Notes: a model not told the origin generated them from the letters alone. 64,000 nt of DNA from JABGQS01 sp963674545 (GCA_963674545.2 CAXXFB010000001.1:2418001-2482000), one strand, 5' to 3'. Positions 26,961-36,584 are shown, counted from the first letter of the stretch. Made by a program: numbers and translations.

Positions 26961-27934
26961 AAGATGCATCCCAAGCAACTTTTACCGGGCCGTTTGCGAA
27001 ACTATGCTACAAATTTATTGCATATAAACGTTCGCTGGGCTTTAACTATACAACTGTCGCCGAGGTTATGGAGCTTTTTGACACTTACACCGAAGGTTTA
27101 AATCTGCCAAAACCCGTGTTGACAAGAGAAGTTGTAAACGGATGGATTAAGAAAAAACCGTATGAGTCCGCCAATACGCAACAAACACGGATAACGGCTA
27201 TTCGGCAGTTTGCCATCTATCTAACTGATTTGGGATATGATGCGTATATCCTTCCCCCTCAAAAACGGGGACGCTCAAAGCAGTACGTTCCCTACATCTT
27301 TACTCGTGATGAAATGAAAAGAATTTTTAAAGCGGCGGACAATCAACCGTTTGTCGGACAACATCCACATTCGCATATTACTACGCCGGTTTGGATGAGG
27401 TTACTATACGGCTGCGGACTGCGCATATCTGAAGTTTCTAATTTGTGTTTGCGCGATGTAAATCTACATACCGGAGTTTTACATATTCGGAAATCAAAAT
27501 TCGGAAAAGAGCGTTTAATACCGCTTTCCCCGTCGCTGTTGAAGGTGTTTCGCTATTATGCAAGCAAAATGTATTTTTCTGCAGATACAGATTTTTTCTT
27601 TCCGAATCGTAGAAAAGAGAGAATGTCCTCAAATGGATGCTATGCCAAGTTCCGTTCAATCCTATGGGAGAGTGGAATTTCTCATGGAGGACGTGGAAAA
27701 GGTCCCAGACTCCATGATTTGAGACATACTTTTGCGGTGCATTCTTTGGATGCAATGGCTCGCCGAGGTATAGATATTTACAGTGCGCTGCCCATATTGG
27801 GAACCTATTTGGGACACACAAAGCTTACAACTACCGGGCAATATCTCAGACTAACACCAGAGTTATATCCTGATATTGTCGAAGCCATTAATTTAACTTG
27901 CGGAACTATTTTCCCAGAGGTATGCGATTTATGA
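26957..27934 (+). CDS. RIT tyrosine recombinase B
   Basis: This protein of 325 residues starts at ATG 26957 behind GGAGG and overlaps both neighbours by four bases. Catalytic motifs are CGLRISEVSNL, HDLRHTFAVH, LGHTKLTTTGQYLRL. The mid-region RKSKFGKERLIPL carries the conserved beta-hairpin lysine. It is the middle member of the trio and the shortest. Confidence 0.85.
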   Translation: MKDASQATFTGPFAKLCYKFIAYKRSLGFNYTTVAEVMELFDTYTEGLNLPKPVLTREVVNGWIKKKPYESANTQQTRITAIRQFAIYLTDLGYDAYILPPQKRGRSKQYVPYIFTRDEMKRIFKAADNQPFVGQHPHSHITTPVWMRLLYGCGLRISEVSNLCLRDVNLHTGVLHIRKSKFGKERLIPLSPSLLKVFRYYASKMYFSADTDFFFPNRRKERMSSNGCYAKFRSILWESGISHGGRGKGPRLHDLRHTFAVHSLDAMARRGIDIYSALPILGTYLGHTKLTTTGQYLRLTPELYPDIVEAINLTCGTIFPEVCDL

Positions 27935-28956
27935 GGCCCACTGATTTCGCATATCGTCTAACAGGATATTTGGGCAGCTATCTTCCCGGTCAACAAGGTA
28001 TGAGCACAAACACCATTAAATCGTATCGTGATACTTTTTCTCTGTTTTTAAAATACTGTGAAGAAAAAGAGAGCCTGCCGCCGGAAAAATTATCTCTGAA
28101 TCATTTTAACAGGCTACTAGTCGAAAGGTTCCTCACGTGGCTTGAGGAAGAACGCGGATGCTCCATTTCAACACGCAATCAGCGTCTTGCCGCGATACAC
28201 GCTTTTTTTCGATACTTACAAATGGAAGCACCAGAAAACCTTCTGCTACACCAACAGATTCTGTCTGTTAAATTTAAGCGTGCACCGAAAGCATCCATAC
28301 AGTATATTTCTATTGAAGGGATGAAGGCGATTCTGGCACAACCGGATACGGCAACCAGCAACGGAGTTCGCGATTTAACGTTGCTTTGCCTTCTTTATGA
28401 TACAGGGGCTAGAGTTCAAGAAATCGCCGATCTGGTTGTTGGCGATGTACGTCTTGATGCCCCGTCAACCGTCAAATTAACTGGCAAGGGGCAAAAGGCT
28501 CGAATTGTTCCGCTGATGTCTCAGACCGCTTCTTTATTAGGAAAATATATGGACGACAGATATTTGAGATCTCCTGAAAAGAAAGCGTTTCCCTTATTTT
28601 GTAACCGGATGAGGCAAAAGCTCACCCGAGCCGGTATTGCCTATATCCTCGATAAATACGTCCAAAGCGTAAAAGCACATTCCAGCGCACTATTGCCGGA
28701 AAAGGTTTCGCCGCACTCTTTAAGGCACAGTAAAGCAATGCACCTGCTCCAATCAGGTGTTAATCTAATCTATATCCGCGATTTGCTCGGCCATGTTGAT
28801 CTTAAAACCACAGAGGTTTACGCCAGAGCCGATGCCGAAATGAAAAGAACAGCGCTGGAGAGCGCCTACAAAAGCATTACTCCGGATTCGACTTCTACAT
28901 GGCATGAAGATGCTGGACTAATGAAATGGCTTCATGAGCTTTGTAAACCTTCATAA
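27931..28956 (+). CDS. RIT tyrosine recombinase C
   Basis: This protein of 341 residues starts at ATG 27931, overlapping the previous stop as ATGA, with AGAGG upstream. Motifs are DTGARVQEIADL, GKGQKARIVPL, HSLRHSKAMHLL and LGHVDLKTTEVYARA, all intact. The N-terminal core-binding domain is visible (MSTNTIKSYRDTFSLFLKY). About 80 bases of non-coding sequence separate it from the element's right end. Confidence 0.85.
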   Translation: MRPTDFAYRLTGYLGSYLPGQQGMSTNTIKSYRDTFSLFLKYCEEKESLPPEKLSLNHFNRLLVERFLTWLEEERGCSISTRNQRLAAIHAFFRYLQMEAPENLLLHQQILSVKFKRAPKASIQYISIEGMKAILAQPDTATSNGVRDLTLLCLLYDTGARVQEIADLVVGDVRLDAPSTVKLTGKGQKARIVPLMSQTASLLGKYMDDRYLRSPEKKAFPLFCNRMRQKLTRAGIAYILDKYVQSVKAHSSALLPEKVSPHSLRHSKAMHLLQSGVNLIYIRDLLGHVDLKTTEVYARADAEMKRTALESAYKSITPDSTSTWHEDAGLMKWLHELCKPS

Positions 28957-29012
28957 TTATCCTTCCAAAAAACAACCACTATCAGCATTTTTACTGCTTT
29001 TGGCCATTTTAC

Positions 29013-29038
29013 TTTACATAATGCTTAGCTTTACATAA
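29013..29038. repeat. Right end of RIT element: paired TTTACATAA motifs
   Basis: TTTACATAA occurs at 29013-29021 and again at 29030-29038, 17 bases apart in the same orientation. The outer copy abuts the resumed primase reading frame. Its reverse complement TTATGTAAA matches the TTATGT that begins the left end. Confidence 0.65.
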
Positions 29039-29338
29039 AGTGCAATTGATGCGCTCTCTGTTGCTACTTTGAGGGGTAATATTGGAGATGTTCATTATTT
29101 ATCTGTTGGTGGCGTCTATGTATCCAAGTCAACAAGAGAGAAACTGCCAAAGGCGTTGGTGCAGTATTTAAAGGATTATAAAGAGATAAGAAATATTGAA
29201 TTATGCCTTGATAATGACGAGGTGGGAGTTTCAGCTAGTCGATTTATAGGTAACAAACTAATTGATGAGGGTTATATGGTGGCATCTAATATACCTGAGC
29301 AGAAAAAGGATTATAACGAATATTTGCTTCGTGGATGA
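29039..29338 (+). pseudogene. CHC2/Toprim primase, 3' part
   Basis: This is the continuation of the interrupted primase. From 29039 the frame reads SAIDALSVATLRGN, then LSVGGVYVS and IELCLDNDEVGVSASRFIGNKL, which contains the DxD-like metal site of the Toprim fold, ending KKDYNEYLLRG. It has no start of its own in the right place. An internal ATG-less GTG/TTG start could only give a fragment. Together with 24958-25581 it makes a protein of about 307 residues, the usual length of ICE Toprim primases. Confidence 0.8.
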
Positions 29339-29617
29339 AGTCGATAGTAATAGAAATTTTGATATTTATATCGCTCATGGTATTTTATTGTAATTTAATA
29401 TATAATGATATACGCTGATATTGTAAATATAGGTATAACAATTATGTCTATAATGCTTAGTAAGTCTATAGACGTAGTTAAGCAATAATAGGAAGCTTAG
29501 ATATGTTTATGATGATATAAAGCCGATATTGATCTTTGAATAGACTTAGAGTAGCTCGCAAGCTTAAAAAAGCATATTGCTATGCAACAGATTCTATATT
29601 GAACAAGGAGTGAATGC

Positions 29618-31705
29618 ATGGAGGTTCGTATTTCCAACTGTAACAATATAACAAGCGGCACAATTTCGCTTGCCGAAGGACGCTTAAATCTCAAATATGC
29701 GATTAACGGAACTGGCAAGTCTACCATTGCAAAGGCAATCGAAAGTTCAGCGACCCATGATGAGGAAGCTCTGAAAAAGCTTACTCCTTATGCTTTTATC
29801 GGGGACACTGACCCTGAACATCAGCCAGCTTTGACCGGTTTGCCTGATGATATGAATATCGCGGTCTTCGATGAAAAATATGTTGAGCAATATGTCTTCT
29901 TGGAAGATGAACTGCTGAAAAACAGCTTTGATATTTTTGTGAAGACCGAAAACTATGAACAACACTTGGCTACGATCAACCGGCTGGTGGCAAGCGTCCG
30001 TACCATTTTCGATGATAACCCGGAGCTTGAAAGCCTTATTGCGGATATTGGAGAGTTCATATCCGTTTTCGGTAATTCAAGAACTGGTATTGCCAATAAT
30101 GGAGCTTTGGTCAAGGGCATGAGAGGCGGCAATCTCATCAGAAATATTCCTCAGGGATTGGAAGACTATTCGGCGTTTCTAACAGATACTCAAAATTCCA
30201 AATGGCTCAGATGGCAGGCCACAGGTCATGATTATATGGCACTTGGTGATAAATGCCCGTTCTGTGCTGGTGATCTTGTCCCACACCGCGAAAAGATTGA
30301 GCGTATCAAGATTGAATACGATGCAAAGACCATCGAGCACCTTTCGAAGATTCTCGATCTCTTTGATCGTCTTGGCCATTACTTTGACGATGAGACCAAT
30401 GAAGCCGTCCGTGACATAACCACAAGCGTTCAAGGGTTGTCGGAGGAGCAAAAGACGTATCTTGTTGGAATAAAGGAGCAGGTAGAGACGCTAGACAGTA
30501 AGCTCCAACAAATAAAGCGGCTTGGATTCGATTCTCTGAAAGACATTGACCAAGTTGCTAATGCAATTCAAAATTATAAGATTGAAATGCGATTCTTAAC
30601 GCATCTTAACTCTCAATATACGCTCGATAAAGTAGGCATTATAAACGAATCAGTTGATCGGATCATTGCTGAGGTCGGCACACTTCAGGGTGCGGTTAAT
30701 CAGCAGAAGCGAGAAATTGAAAGAACAATACAGGAGTACAACGAACAAATCAATGATTTTCTGCGTAATGCTGGTTACAGTTATACAGTTTCCATTGATG
30801 AAGCGCAGGATCACTCCTACAAGCTGAAGTTGAAATTTGGCGAGGGTGCGACATTAGTATCCGGCGTTAAGTCACATCTAAGCTTTGGCGAGAGAAATGC
30901 CTTTGCGCTCGTTCTCTTTATGTACCATGCTCGATACAAGAATGCCAACTTGATTGTTCTGGATGACCCGATCTCATCCTTCGATAAAAACAAGAAATTT
31001 GCGATACTTGATATGCTCTTTATCCGTGGCAATAGTCTGCGTGGTAAAACAGTGCTTATGCTAACGCATGACTTTGAGCCAGTGATTGACACCATATACA
31101 ACCATCCAAACTTCTTTAACGATGTTCCACAAGCGGCTTTCATTGAAAATAATGCTGGAGAGCTTACCGAAAGAGCGATTGTAAAAGAAGATATCATTTC
31201 GTCAGTTCAAGTGGCAAATGAGAACATCCGAAACGTTCAGCATACTGTTTGTAAGATGATTTATCTTCGGCGACGGACGGAAATTGTAGAGGGAAAGACG
31301 AACGCTTGGCATCTTCTATCTAATCTATTTCATAAACGTCAAGTTCCCATGATAGGGAGCCGAGAGCGCCTGATGGCACCGGAGGAAATCGCAGATGCTT
31401 GTGCATATATCCAAGAGTACGTGCCCGATTTTGACTATAATGCGCTATATAACATGGTTTGCGATCAAGCTGCAATGAAAGAGCTTTACTACTTAGCTGA
31501 AAGTAATTATGAAAAACTACAGATTTATCGGTTAATCTTTGATCCAACGGATGAAAACCATGTTGTGAGGAAGTTCCTGAACGAAACCTACCACATAGAG
31601 AATGACTACCTATTCCAGATAAATCCTGTAGCATTTAATATGATACCCAACTTTATTATCCAAGAATGTGATCGTGTGATTGCAGCATTAGCAGTTGAAG
31701 TGTGA
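29618..31705 (+). CDS. Zinc-hook AAA ATPase of PrrC/RloC class
   Basis: This 695-residue protein of the AAA_13 family starts at ATG 29618 behind AAGGAG. Walker A is YAINGTGKSTIAKAI (residue 27 on). A zinc-hook CPFC lies near residue 213, flanked by coiled-coil segments. The ABC signature is SFGERNAFAL (near 423), Walker B LIVLDDPISSFD (near 445), and the switch His is in LTHDFEP. PrrC/RloC proteins cleave tRNA anticodon loops when phage or DNA damage is sensed; the C-terminal RRRTE followed by His residues (AWHLLSNLFHKR) could be the nuclease Arg-Glu-His set, but this is not certain. Confidence 0.75.
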   Translation: MEVRISNCNNITSGTISLAEGRLNLKYAINGTGKSTIAKAIESSATHDEEALKKLTPYAFIGDTDPEHQPALTGLPDDMNIAVFDEKYVEQYVFLEDELLKNSFDIFVKTENYEQHLATINRLVASVRTIFDDNPELESLIADIGEFISVFGNSRTGIANNGALVKGMRGGNLIRNIPQGLEDYSAFLTDTQNSKWLRWQATGHDYMALGDKCPFCAGDLVPHREKIERIKIEYDAKTIEHLSKILDLFDRLGHYFDDETNEAVRDITTSVQGLSEEQKTYLVGIKEQVETLDSKLQQIKRLGFDSLKDIDQVANAIQNYKIEMRFLTHLNSQYTLDKVGIINESVDRIIAEVGTLQGAVNQQKREIERTIQEYNEQINDFLRNAGYSYTVSIDEAQDHSYKLKLKFGEGATLVSGVKSHLSFGERNAFALVLFMYHARYKNANLIVLDDPISSFDKNKKFAILDMLFIRGNSLRGKTVLMLTHDFEPVIDTIYNHPNFFNDVPQAAFIENNAGELTERAIVKEDIISSVQVANENIRNVQHTVCKMIYLRRRTEIVEGKTNAWHLLSNLFHKRQVPMIGSRERLMAPEEIADACAYIQEYVPDFDYNALYNMVCDQAAMKELYYLAESNYEKLQIYRLIFDPTDENHVVRKFLNETYHIENDYLFQINPVAFNMIPNFIIQECDRVIAALAVEV

Positions 31706-31807
31706 GTACTAATTTGTGCTATGACATTATCATTTAGCGTTGGAAACTTGAAACTCTCATCATGGTTATACTCCGGAAATGTCAAATCCATATTACTGAG
31801 ATGAGAG

Positions 31808-31832
31808 TTATAGCAATAATTATAGCAATAAT
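31808..31832. repeat. Tandem TTATAGCAATAAT repeat
   Basis: The 13-mer TTATAGCAATAAT occurs twice, offset by 12 bases, upstream of the HEPN-type gene. A third copy is at 33209-33221, downstream of the same gene. The role is unknown; a protein-binding site is possible. Confidence 0.6.
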
Positions 31833-31949
31833 GAACGATTCAGAATTCGTCAACCACAATACCGCCAAAAGATAAATTGCAAAAGGAATGGGTTGAAAAT
31901 TAGACAAAGTTGTATAGTAGATAATAATAATGAATGAGTGGAGGAGTGA

Positions 31950-33140
31950 ATGTTGAAAATAATAAAAACGACACTCATTATTGACGGTAAACAGTACGTA
32001 GCTGAATGTTTTATATCGATAGATGATATGATTATGTTCACAGAGTATTTGACCAGCGGTGATGCTGACTATTGCCGTGCCGTTGCGAAATTAATTCATA
32101 GCAAGATTACATGTGAGGAAAGCCAACGTCCTTCAGTGGATCAAATCGCAACACAGGATGACGTTTTTTTTGCATCATACATAAATCTATTGCTTGAAGA
32201 AGATGACGACCTAAAATATTACTACATGAAATTTGCTAAAGAGGGAAACATTTGTTATCGTCTAATTCTGTCAGTAGATTATAGATATAAAAGATTAGTA
32301 AAAAACAGTGCCGTAGTTCTTCAAAAGATAAATATCCCAGAGTATAATTTTACAGGAGTCCAAAAGAGTTTGCTGGCACTCTCCGCAGGAATCAATGCTG
32401 AATTTGAGACAATTTCTAAAATTTCAGCTAATATTTCAAATTCTTTAACAGAGTTGGCAAAAAGATTTGGGGATCAAATAAAAACCGTCATTTCCGACAT
32501 TCACATTCCGACTTTCAGCGAGGAGAAAAAATTAGAACTTCTCAAGTCTTTCCAACAATGGGGCGAATACGGATGGACATGTATCCCAGATACCACTCTC
32601 GGTTATTATAATCAAACACCAAAAAGCCAAAAGGATGCAAATAAAGCTGCTTTAGCTCTGTGCGGAGCAAAAGAGATGGAAGGATTTTTCTCTAGACTTT
32701 GCAAGATAAAGGGTATTAAAAAATCAGATCTCGAAGAAGCTATCTTCGATTTTCAGAATAAAAAATACAAGTCTTGTTCTATGATTATTTTTTCTATGAT
32801 TGATTCAAAGCTGATTCGATTACAGCGGGACGAGGACAGGAATCCTATAACAAAGAAAAGATATTCAGGTAGGACAGCTTCTTTGAAGTTACAAAAACAT
32901 ATTCAAGATGAACAAAATATTAAACAAAAGTTCTTCTTGTTGTTAGTTTATGAGAACCTTTTTGTGTGCATTCAAAAGGTATTTGAAGACGGCAAAGACT
33001 TTAAAAATCAACCCGCTGTTATCAATCGCAATTTTATTGTTCACGGCATGCTAACTAGGAGCGTTATTCGGAAAGACTGCGTGCAGCTATTTTTGCTCTT
33101 CTATAATCTAATAAAGTTTTTAGATATTATCGATAACTGA
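31950..33140 (+). CDS. HEPN-like protein with RX4H motif
   Basis: This 396-residue soluble protein starts at ATG 31950 with GGAGG 6 bases upstream. The C-terminal 170 residues are helical and contain NRNFIVHGML: Arg360 and His365 form the RX4H motif of HEPN ribonucleases, within a hydrophobic helix as in Swt1/abortive-infection proteins. The first 200 residues show no known domain. It follows the zinc-hook ATPase by 244 bases. An RNase effector for abortive infection is inferred; without structural comparison the HEPN assignment rests on motif and helix context. Confidence 0.55.
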   Translation: MLKIIKTTLIIDGKQYVAECFISIDDMIMFTEYLTSGDADYCRAVAKLIHSKITCEESQRPSVDQIATQDDVFFASYINLLLEEDDDLKYYYMKFAKEGNICYRLILSVDYRYKRLVKNSAVVLQKINIPEYNFTGVQKSLLALSAGINAEFETISKISANISNSLTELAKRFGDQIKTVISDIHIPTFSEEKKLELLKSFQQWGEYGWTCIPDTTLGYYNQTPKSQKDANKAALALCGAKEMEGFFSRLCKIKGIKKSDLEEAIFDFQNKKYKSCSMIIFSMIDSKLIRLQRDEDRNPITKKRYSGRTASLKLQKHIQDEQNIKQKFFLLLVYENLFVCIQKVFEDGKDFKNQPAVINRNFIVHGMLTRSVIRKDCVQLFLLFYNLIKFLDIIDN

Positions 33141-33208
33141 TAGGACTACTTATTATGAAGATTTTGATCATAATGCATTAAGGTATAAGATGTTTGACCT
33201 GAACATTA

Positions 33209-33221
33209 TTATAGCAATAAT
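33209..33221. repeat. Third TTATAGCAATAAT copy
   Basis: This copy is identical to the 13-mer repeated at 31808-31832. It lies between the HEPN-type gene and the next gene, so the 13-mers bracket the HEPN-type gene. Confidence 0.6.
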
Positions 33222-33277
33222 ATGAAGATGCTCCGATAGAAAAATAAAGGGTTTGCATATGCGAAAAGGAGGTTTAT

Positions 33278-34033
33278 ATGAAGCCAAAATTTATGATAAA
33301 ATATGGAGAAGAGGATCATTTATATCAAATTGTTAAAGGAAACTTACGGTTTACTCCATCACAAACATATATCAAAATTGAAGAAACTCTGCATAATAGA
33401 GGTCAAGGGGATCTCCTTGACGGAAAAATGAAAATAAAAGTTGAAAGAGCTAAATTACTTGACCCAGATACAAATGAACTAAAAGGAATATTGCCCTCAT
33501 GCTATATTACTATATCCATTCAAGACGTTAATAACATGCCCATATTCTGTACATCTCAATACGGAAGTGATGATATAGTGGATTATAAAGACTATAATAA
33601 CTACAAAATATCATTATCCAGTGACAAATTAAGCTGCATAAAAACAGATTTTCCAAATGCTACACATGCTTTGATTATTCTTGAGCCCGATAGTTTTATT
33701 GCTGATGTTGAACAAATAAGAGACCATAAAATTATTAGTAATGAAATTCGGTATTATGATTATGAAATTAATCCATTACAATTGTATATGTTCTTAACTA
33801 CTGGTGATGATAATGCAGTAATCCAGAAAAACATACCTATATCTATGACCTATAAAAATCGATATAGACACCTCCTATGTAAACACACCGATTTTGCCAA
33901 GCAACAAGAATACCGTTTTATTGGGCTAGATGAATTGATTACCAAGCCAGTATTATATCCATTTACATTTACTTCAAGATATGAAATAGTCTCTGTAGAG
34001 CAATTGAATACACCTTTTGAAATTACCTATTAA
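33278..34033 (+). CDS. Hypothetical protein
   Basis: This 251-residue soluble protein starts at ATG 33278 behind AAGGAGG. It is beta-rich with LRFTPSQTYIKIEETLHNRGQGD near the start and FAKQQEYRFIGLDEL near the end, an arrangement reminiscent of DUF2971-type proteins from defence regions, but the match is weak. There are no membrane segments or obvious catalytic residues. It shares orientation with the HEPN-type gene and could be its partner. Confidence 0.5.
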   Translation: MKPKFMIKYGEEDHLYQIVKGNLRFTPSQTYIKIEETLHNRGQGDLLDGKMKIKVERAKLLDPDTNELKGILPSCYITISIQDVNNMPIFCTSQYGSDDIVDYKDYNNYKISLSSDKLSCIKTDFPNATHALIILEPDSFIADVEQIRDHKIISNEIRYYDYEINPLQLYMFLTTGDDNAVIQKNIPISMTYKNRYRHLLCKHTDFAKQQEYRFIGLDELITKPVLYPFTFTSRYEIVSVEQLNTPFEITY

Positions 34034-34363
34034 AATAAGAGGAAAGTTATTAGTTTTTCCCATTATTCTAAGTCAATTATACGAAGTTAGGCACAAAAAA
34101 AGTTCAAGCCTGGAGAAGACATGAACGAGAATTTTGCAGGTGGACTCAGCAAAGAGGTTGCCTAACTTTGAATAATTCGGATAGCACGAAACTGCGGGGA
34201 TAGAGGCACATACTATGGGGTTTCAATCATTCATATCCTCCGTAAAATCGAGTGGTTCTACAAAAACAACCGTGCTTTTAAATACAAAAGTACTGTAAAA
34301 ACTGAATATTGCAGTAAAATAGATATAGTTTCCCCCTCCCCAAAACAGGCAATGATATAAAGG
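34034..34363. other. Non-coding flank of the IS91-type element
   Basis: No gene is seen. A 10-bp inverted repeat, AAGTTAGGCA (34084-34093) and TGCCTAACTT (34159-34168), encloses about 65 bases. This may be a terminal structure or a remnant of another insertion. The 3' boundary of the IS91-type element should lie here, but its terminus could not be placed. Confidence 0.5.
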
Positions 34364-35512
34364 TTATGCAGTTTGAGCAAACAGCGGTGGAGCTTTTCCA
34401 ACACTCAGACTCCGTTTGAGTTTGGGTGAACCACATTGCGGGCATCTTGAAATATCTTTGCCAATGATTTTCAGAATAAGCTCGTTTGTAGAAGCTCTAA
34501 CGAATGGACATATCGGCGTGTTTGTCAGCTTCTTGCAAATAACCAACTTGGTAGATTTGTTTCGGTTTCCGAGGAATCCGTAATGCCTGATTTTCATAAA
34601 CCTATGGGGCAAAATGTGAATAAGGAATCTACGAATAAACTCATGGGCGGATACGGTCATGACCTTCCATTTGTTATTATCCTTGTAATCCCGCCATTTG
34701 AAGCTAACATAGCCATTTTCAGATTTCACGATACGGCTATTTGAAATGGCTACCCTGTGAGTATACCGCCCAAGATACTCAACGACGCTGGAAGCATTTT
34801 TGAAAGGCGGTTTGCAGTAAACGATCCATTCTTTTTGATAAAGTTGAGAAAGAAAAGCATTAAAACAATAGGGATCGAGTAAATGCTTCTGCTGCCCGTG
34901 ATGCTGGAGATCAGCTTGTTTGAGATAGTATAAGAACTTGCCTCTAAATTTACGAGATAATACTTTTATGGGGAGAAAGAACTTTTTGCGTGAGGCAACC
35001 CATTTACCAGATCGAGATAAACCGCCACCCGGTACAATACAATGAATATGCGGGTGGTGCATTAAGTTCTGTCCCCATGTATGCAGTACAGAAGTAAATC
35101 CTAATGTTGCACCGAGATATTTCTTATCAGCAGATAGCTCTTTTAAGGTTTCGGCTACGGCTTTAAACAGGATGGCATATACTTCTTTTTGGTTTTGAAA
35201 TGCAAGGGTGTTGAGTGAATCTGGAATTGTGAAGACCACATGAAAATATCCGACATTTAACAGGTTGTTTTTTTGCCCGTCAATCCAACGTTCCTTAGAA
35301 AGCATCTGACATTTAGGACAATGGCGGTTTCGGCAGGAATTATATGAAATTCTTGTATATCCACAATCATCACAAACATCCGCATGTCCACCTAAGTCGA
35401 AGGTTCGGCAGCGTTCAATAGCCGACATGGCTTTCAAGATATTGGAGGGCAGCTTATGACTTTGACGGTATGCTTCACCGTATTCGAGAAATATATCTTG
35501 GACTTCAGGCAT
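34364..35512 (-). CDS. IS91-family transposase
   Basis: This 382-residue rolling-circle transposase is on the minus strand. The N-terminus has a zinc-binding set (CDDCGYTRI, CRNRHCPKCQ). The HUH metal motif is in HHPHIHCIVPGGG, and the two catalytic tyrosines are in YLGRYTHRVAISNSRI. IS91 proteins nick one strand at the element's origin end and move it by strand displacement. It overlaps the upstream tyrosine recombinase gene by 8 bases. The C-terminus has a further CPQCGSP motif. All catalytic parts are intact. Confidence 0.9.
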   Translation of the reverse strand: MPEVQDIFLEYGEAYRQSHKLPSNILKAMSAIERCRTFDLGGHADVCDDCGYTRISYNSCRNRHCPKCQMLSKERWIDGQKNNLLNVGYFHVVFTIPDSLNTLAFQNQKEVYAILFKAVAETLKELSADKKYLGATLGFTSVLHTWGQNLMHHPHIHCIVPGGGLSRSGKWVASRKKFFLPIKVLSRKFRGKFLYYLKQADLQHHGQQKHLLDPYCFNAFLSQLYQKEWIVYCKPPFKNASSVVEYLGRYTHRVAISNSRIVKSENGYVSFKWRDYKDNNKWKVMTVSAHEFIRRFLIHILPHRFMKIRHYGFLGNRNKSTKLVICKKLTNTPICPFVRASTNELILKIIGKDISRCPQCGSPKLKRSLSVGKAPPLFAQTA

Positions 35513-36368
35513 TATCGGTACTCCTCTCTGACAGGTTATCGAGAGGGCTTACAACGTTCAACTCGCTGATCTTAACAATGTGCAGATAAAAGCAGGTTGT
35601 ACTGATATCTGCGTGACCGAGAAGTTGTTTGATATGATAAATACTCACCCCATCTTCAAGCAGATGAGTTGCAAATGAATGCCGCAGAGAATGAGTCGTA
35701 ACATTTTTCGTAATGCCGACTTTCTTCTTATACTTATGAAAAATATTCTGTGTTGAATGGGGATGGATATGTGTACCTGTGTGATTTCGGCTGTAAAACA
35801 GCCATTCTTTAGGACGATATTGTTGGTAATATTCACGTAGCATCTCCAGATTAGCCTGTGACAAAAGCGCAAACCTGTCCTTGCTGCCTTTGCTATTCCG
35901 GATAAATATCTGCATTTTTTGACTATCAATATCGCAGACTTTAAGACGGACGACCTCACTCACTCTGAGCCCTGCGCCATACATCGTCATCAGTATACAT
36001 TTATCTCGCAAATTGTCACAGGCATCAAGAAGGGCTTTGATTTCATCACGGGTTAAAATGTCCGGAAACCTGCGCACTTTATGATGACAGGGAATTTTGT
36101 TGCCATCTATGGGCTTTTCAAGAGTTGTATTGTATAGGAATCTGAGACCGCTGTTGTATGTATTGATAGTGCCTGGTGTTAAACCTTTCTCTGTTAAGAG
36201 ATAGTACAGGAAGTTTTTAATATCATAGATATCCAATTCTGTTGCAGGTTTGTCGTAATAGTCCTGAAACAGTTTTGCTTTGGTGTAATATTCGTCTTGG
36301 GTATTTTTGCTCAAACCTCTGATGATGGTATCACGTTTTAACTTTTCGAGTATCTCTTCTTTTGTCAT
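35505..36368 (-). CDS. IS91-associated tyrosine recombinase
   Basis: This 287-residue XerD-like recombinase is encoded upstream of and overlapping the IS91 transposase. It has a SAM-like N-terminal domain, then GAGLRVSEVVRLKVCD, HSLRHSFATHLL, LGHADISTTCFYLHI. It is complete and shorter than the RIT or Tn554-like recombinases. In such elements it may resolve transposition intermediates; that role is an inference. The ATG at 36368 is preceded on the minus strand by AAAGGAG. Confidence 0.85.
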   Translation of the reverse strand: MTKEEILEKLKRDTIIRGLSKNTQDEYYTKAKLFQDYYDKPATELDIYDIKNFLYYLLTEKGLTPGTINTYNSGLRFLYNTTLEKPIDGNKIPCHHKVRRFPDILTRDEIKALLDACDNLRDKCILMTMYGAGLRVSEVVRLKVCDIDSQKMQIFIRNSKGSKDRFALLSQANLEMLREYYQQYRPKEWLFYSRNHTGTHIHPHSTQNIFHKYKKKVGITKNVTTHSLRHSFATHLLEDGVSIYHIKQLLGHADISTTCFYLHIVKISELNVVSPLDNLSERSTDNA

Positions 36369-36442
36369 GGTAAAAATGCTCCTTTATATTTTTTAGCACC
36401 AATGGTACTATGAATATATTAGAAGCTTGTCTACGAAAAGAA

Positions 36443-36513
36443 AACCACTGCTAATTTGCAGTCGAATAGGTATACGCACTTTGTAATGATGGACAACCAC
36501 TGCGTTAGCAGTT
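36443..36513. repeat. Two AACCACTGC hairpins
   Basis: AACCACTGC occurs at 36443-36451 and 36495-36503, 52 bases apart. Each is followed by GCAGT, giving small hairpins (ACTGC/GCAGT). They sit upstream of the IS91-type recombinase and may mark its end or regulatory region. Confidence 0.5.
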
Positions 36514-36584
36514 TTGTGCTATCCATATAATTGCGGTATAAGGAAGGTGTAATTATATAAATAACTCTTTATGGAGAAAGATCA

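Larger units (their letters stand above)
25582..29038. mobile_element. RIT element (recombinase in trio)
   Basis: Three tandem tyrosine recombinase genes with ATGA overlaps form the whole coding content, the definition of RIT elements. The left end starts TTATGT and the right end finishes TTTACATAA, with a second TTTACATAA at 29013-29021. It interrupts the primase reading frame exactly: joining the flanks at AGCGC (left) and AGTGC (right) restores TESAIDALS. The two flanking six-base blocks, AGCGCG and AGTGCA, differ slightly, as expected for strand exchange by tyrosine recombinases. There is no cargo. Confidence 0.8.
34364..36368 (-). mobile_element. IS91-type element with its own tyrosine recombinase
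   Basis: The unit consists of a tyrosine recombinase gene overlapping an IS91 transposase gene, as in several IS91 relatives in Firmicutes and Bacteroidota. The limits given are those of the genes; true ends lie in the non-coding flanks and were not found, which is usual because IS91 elements lack inverted repeats and target duplications. Confidence 0.7.
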
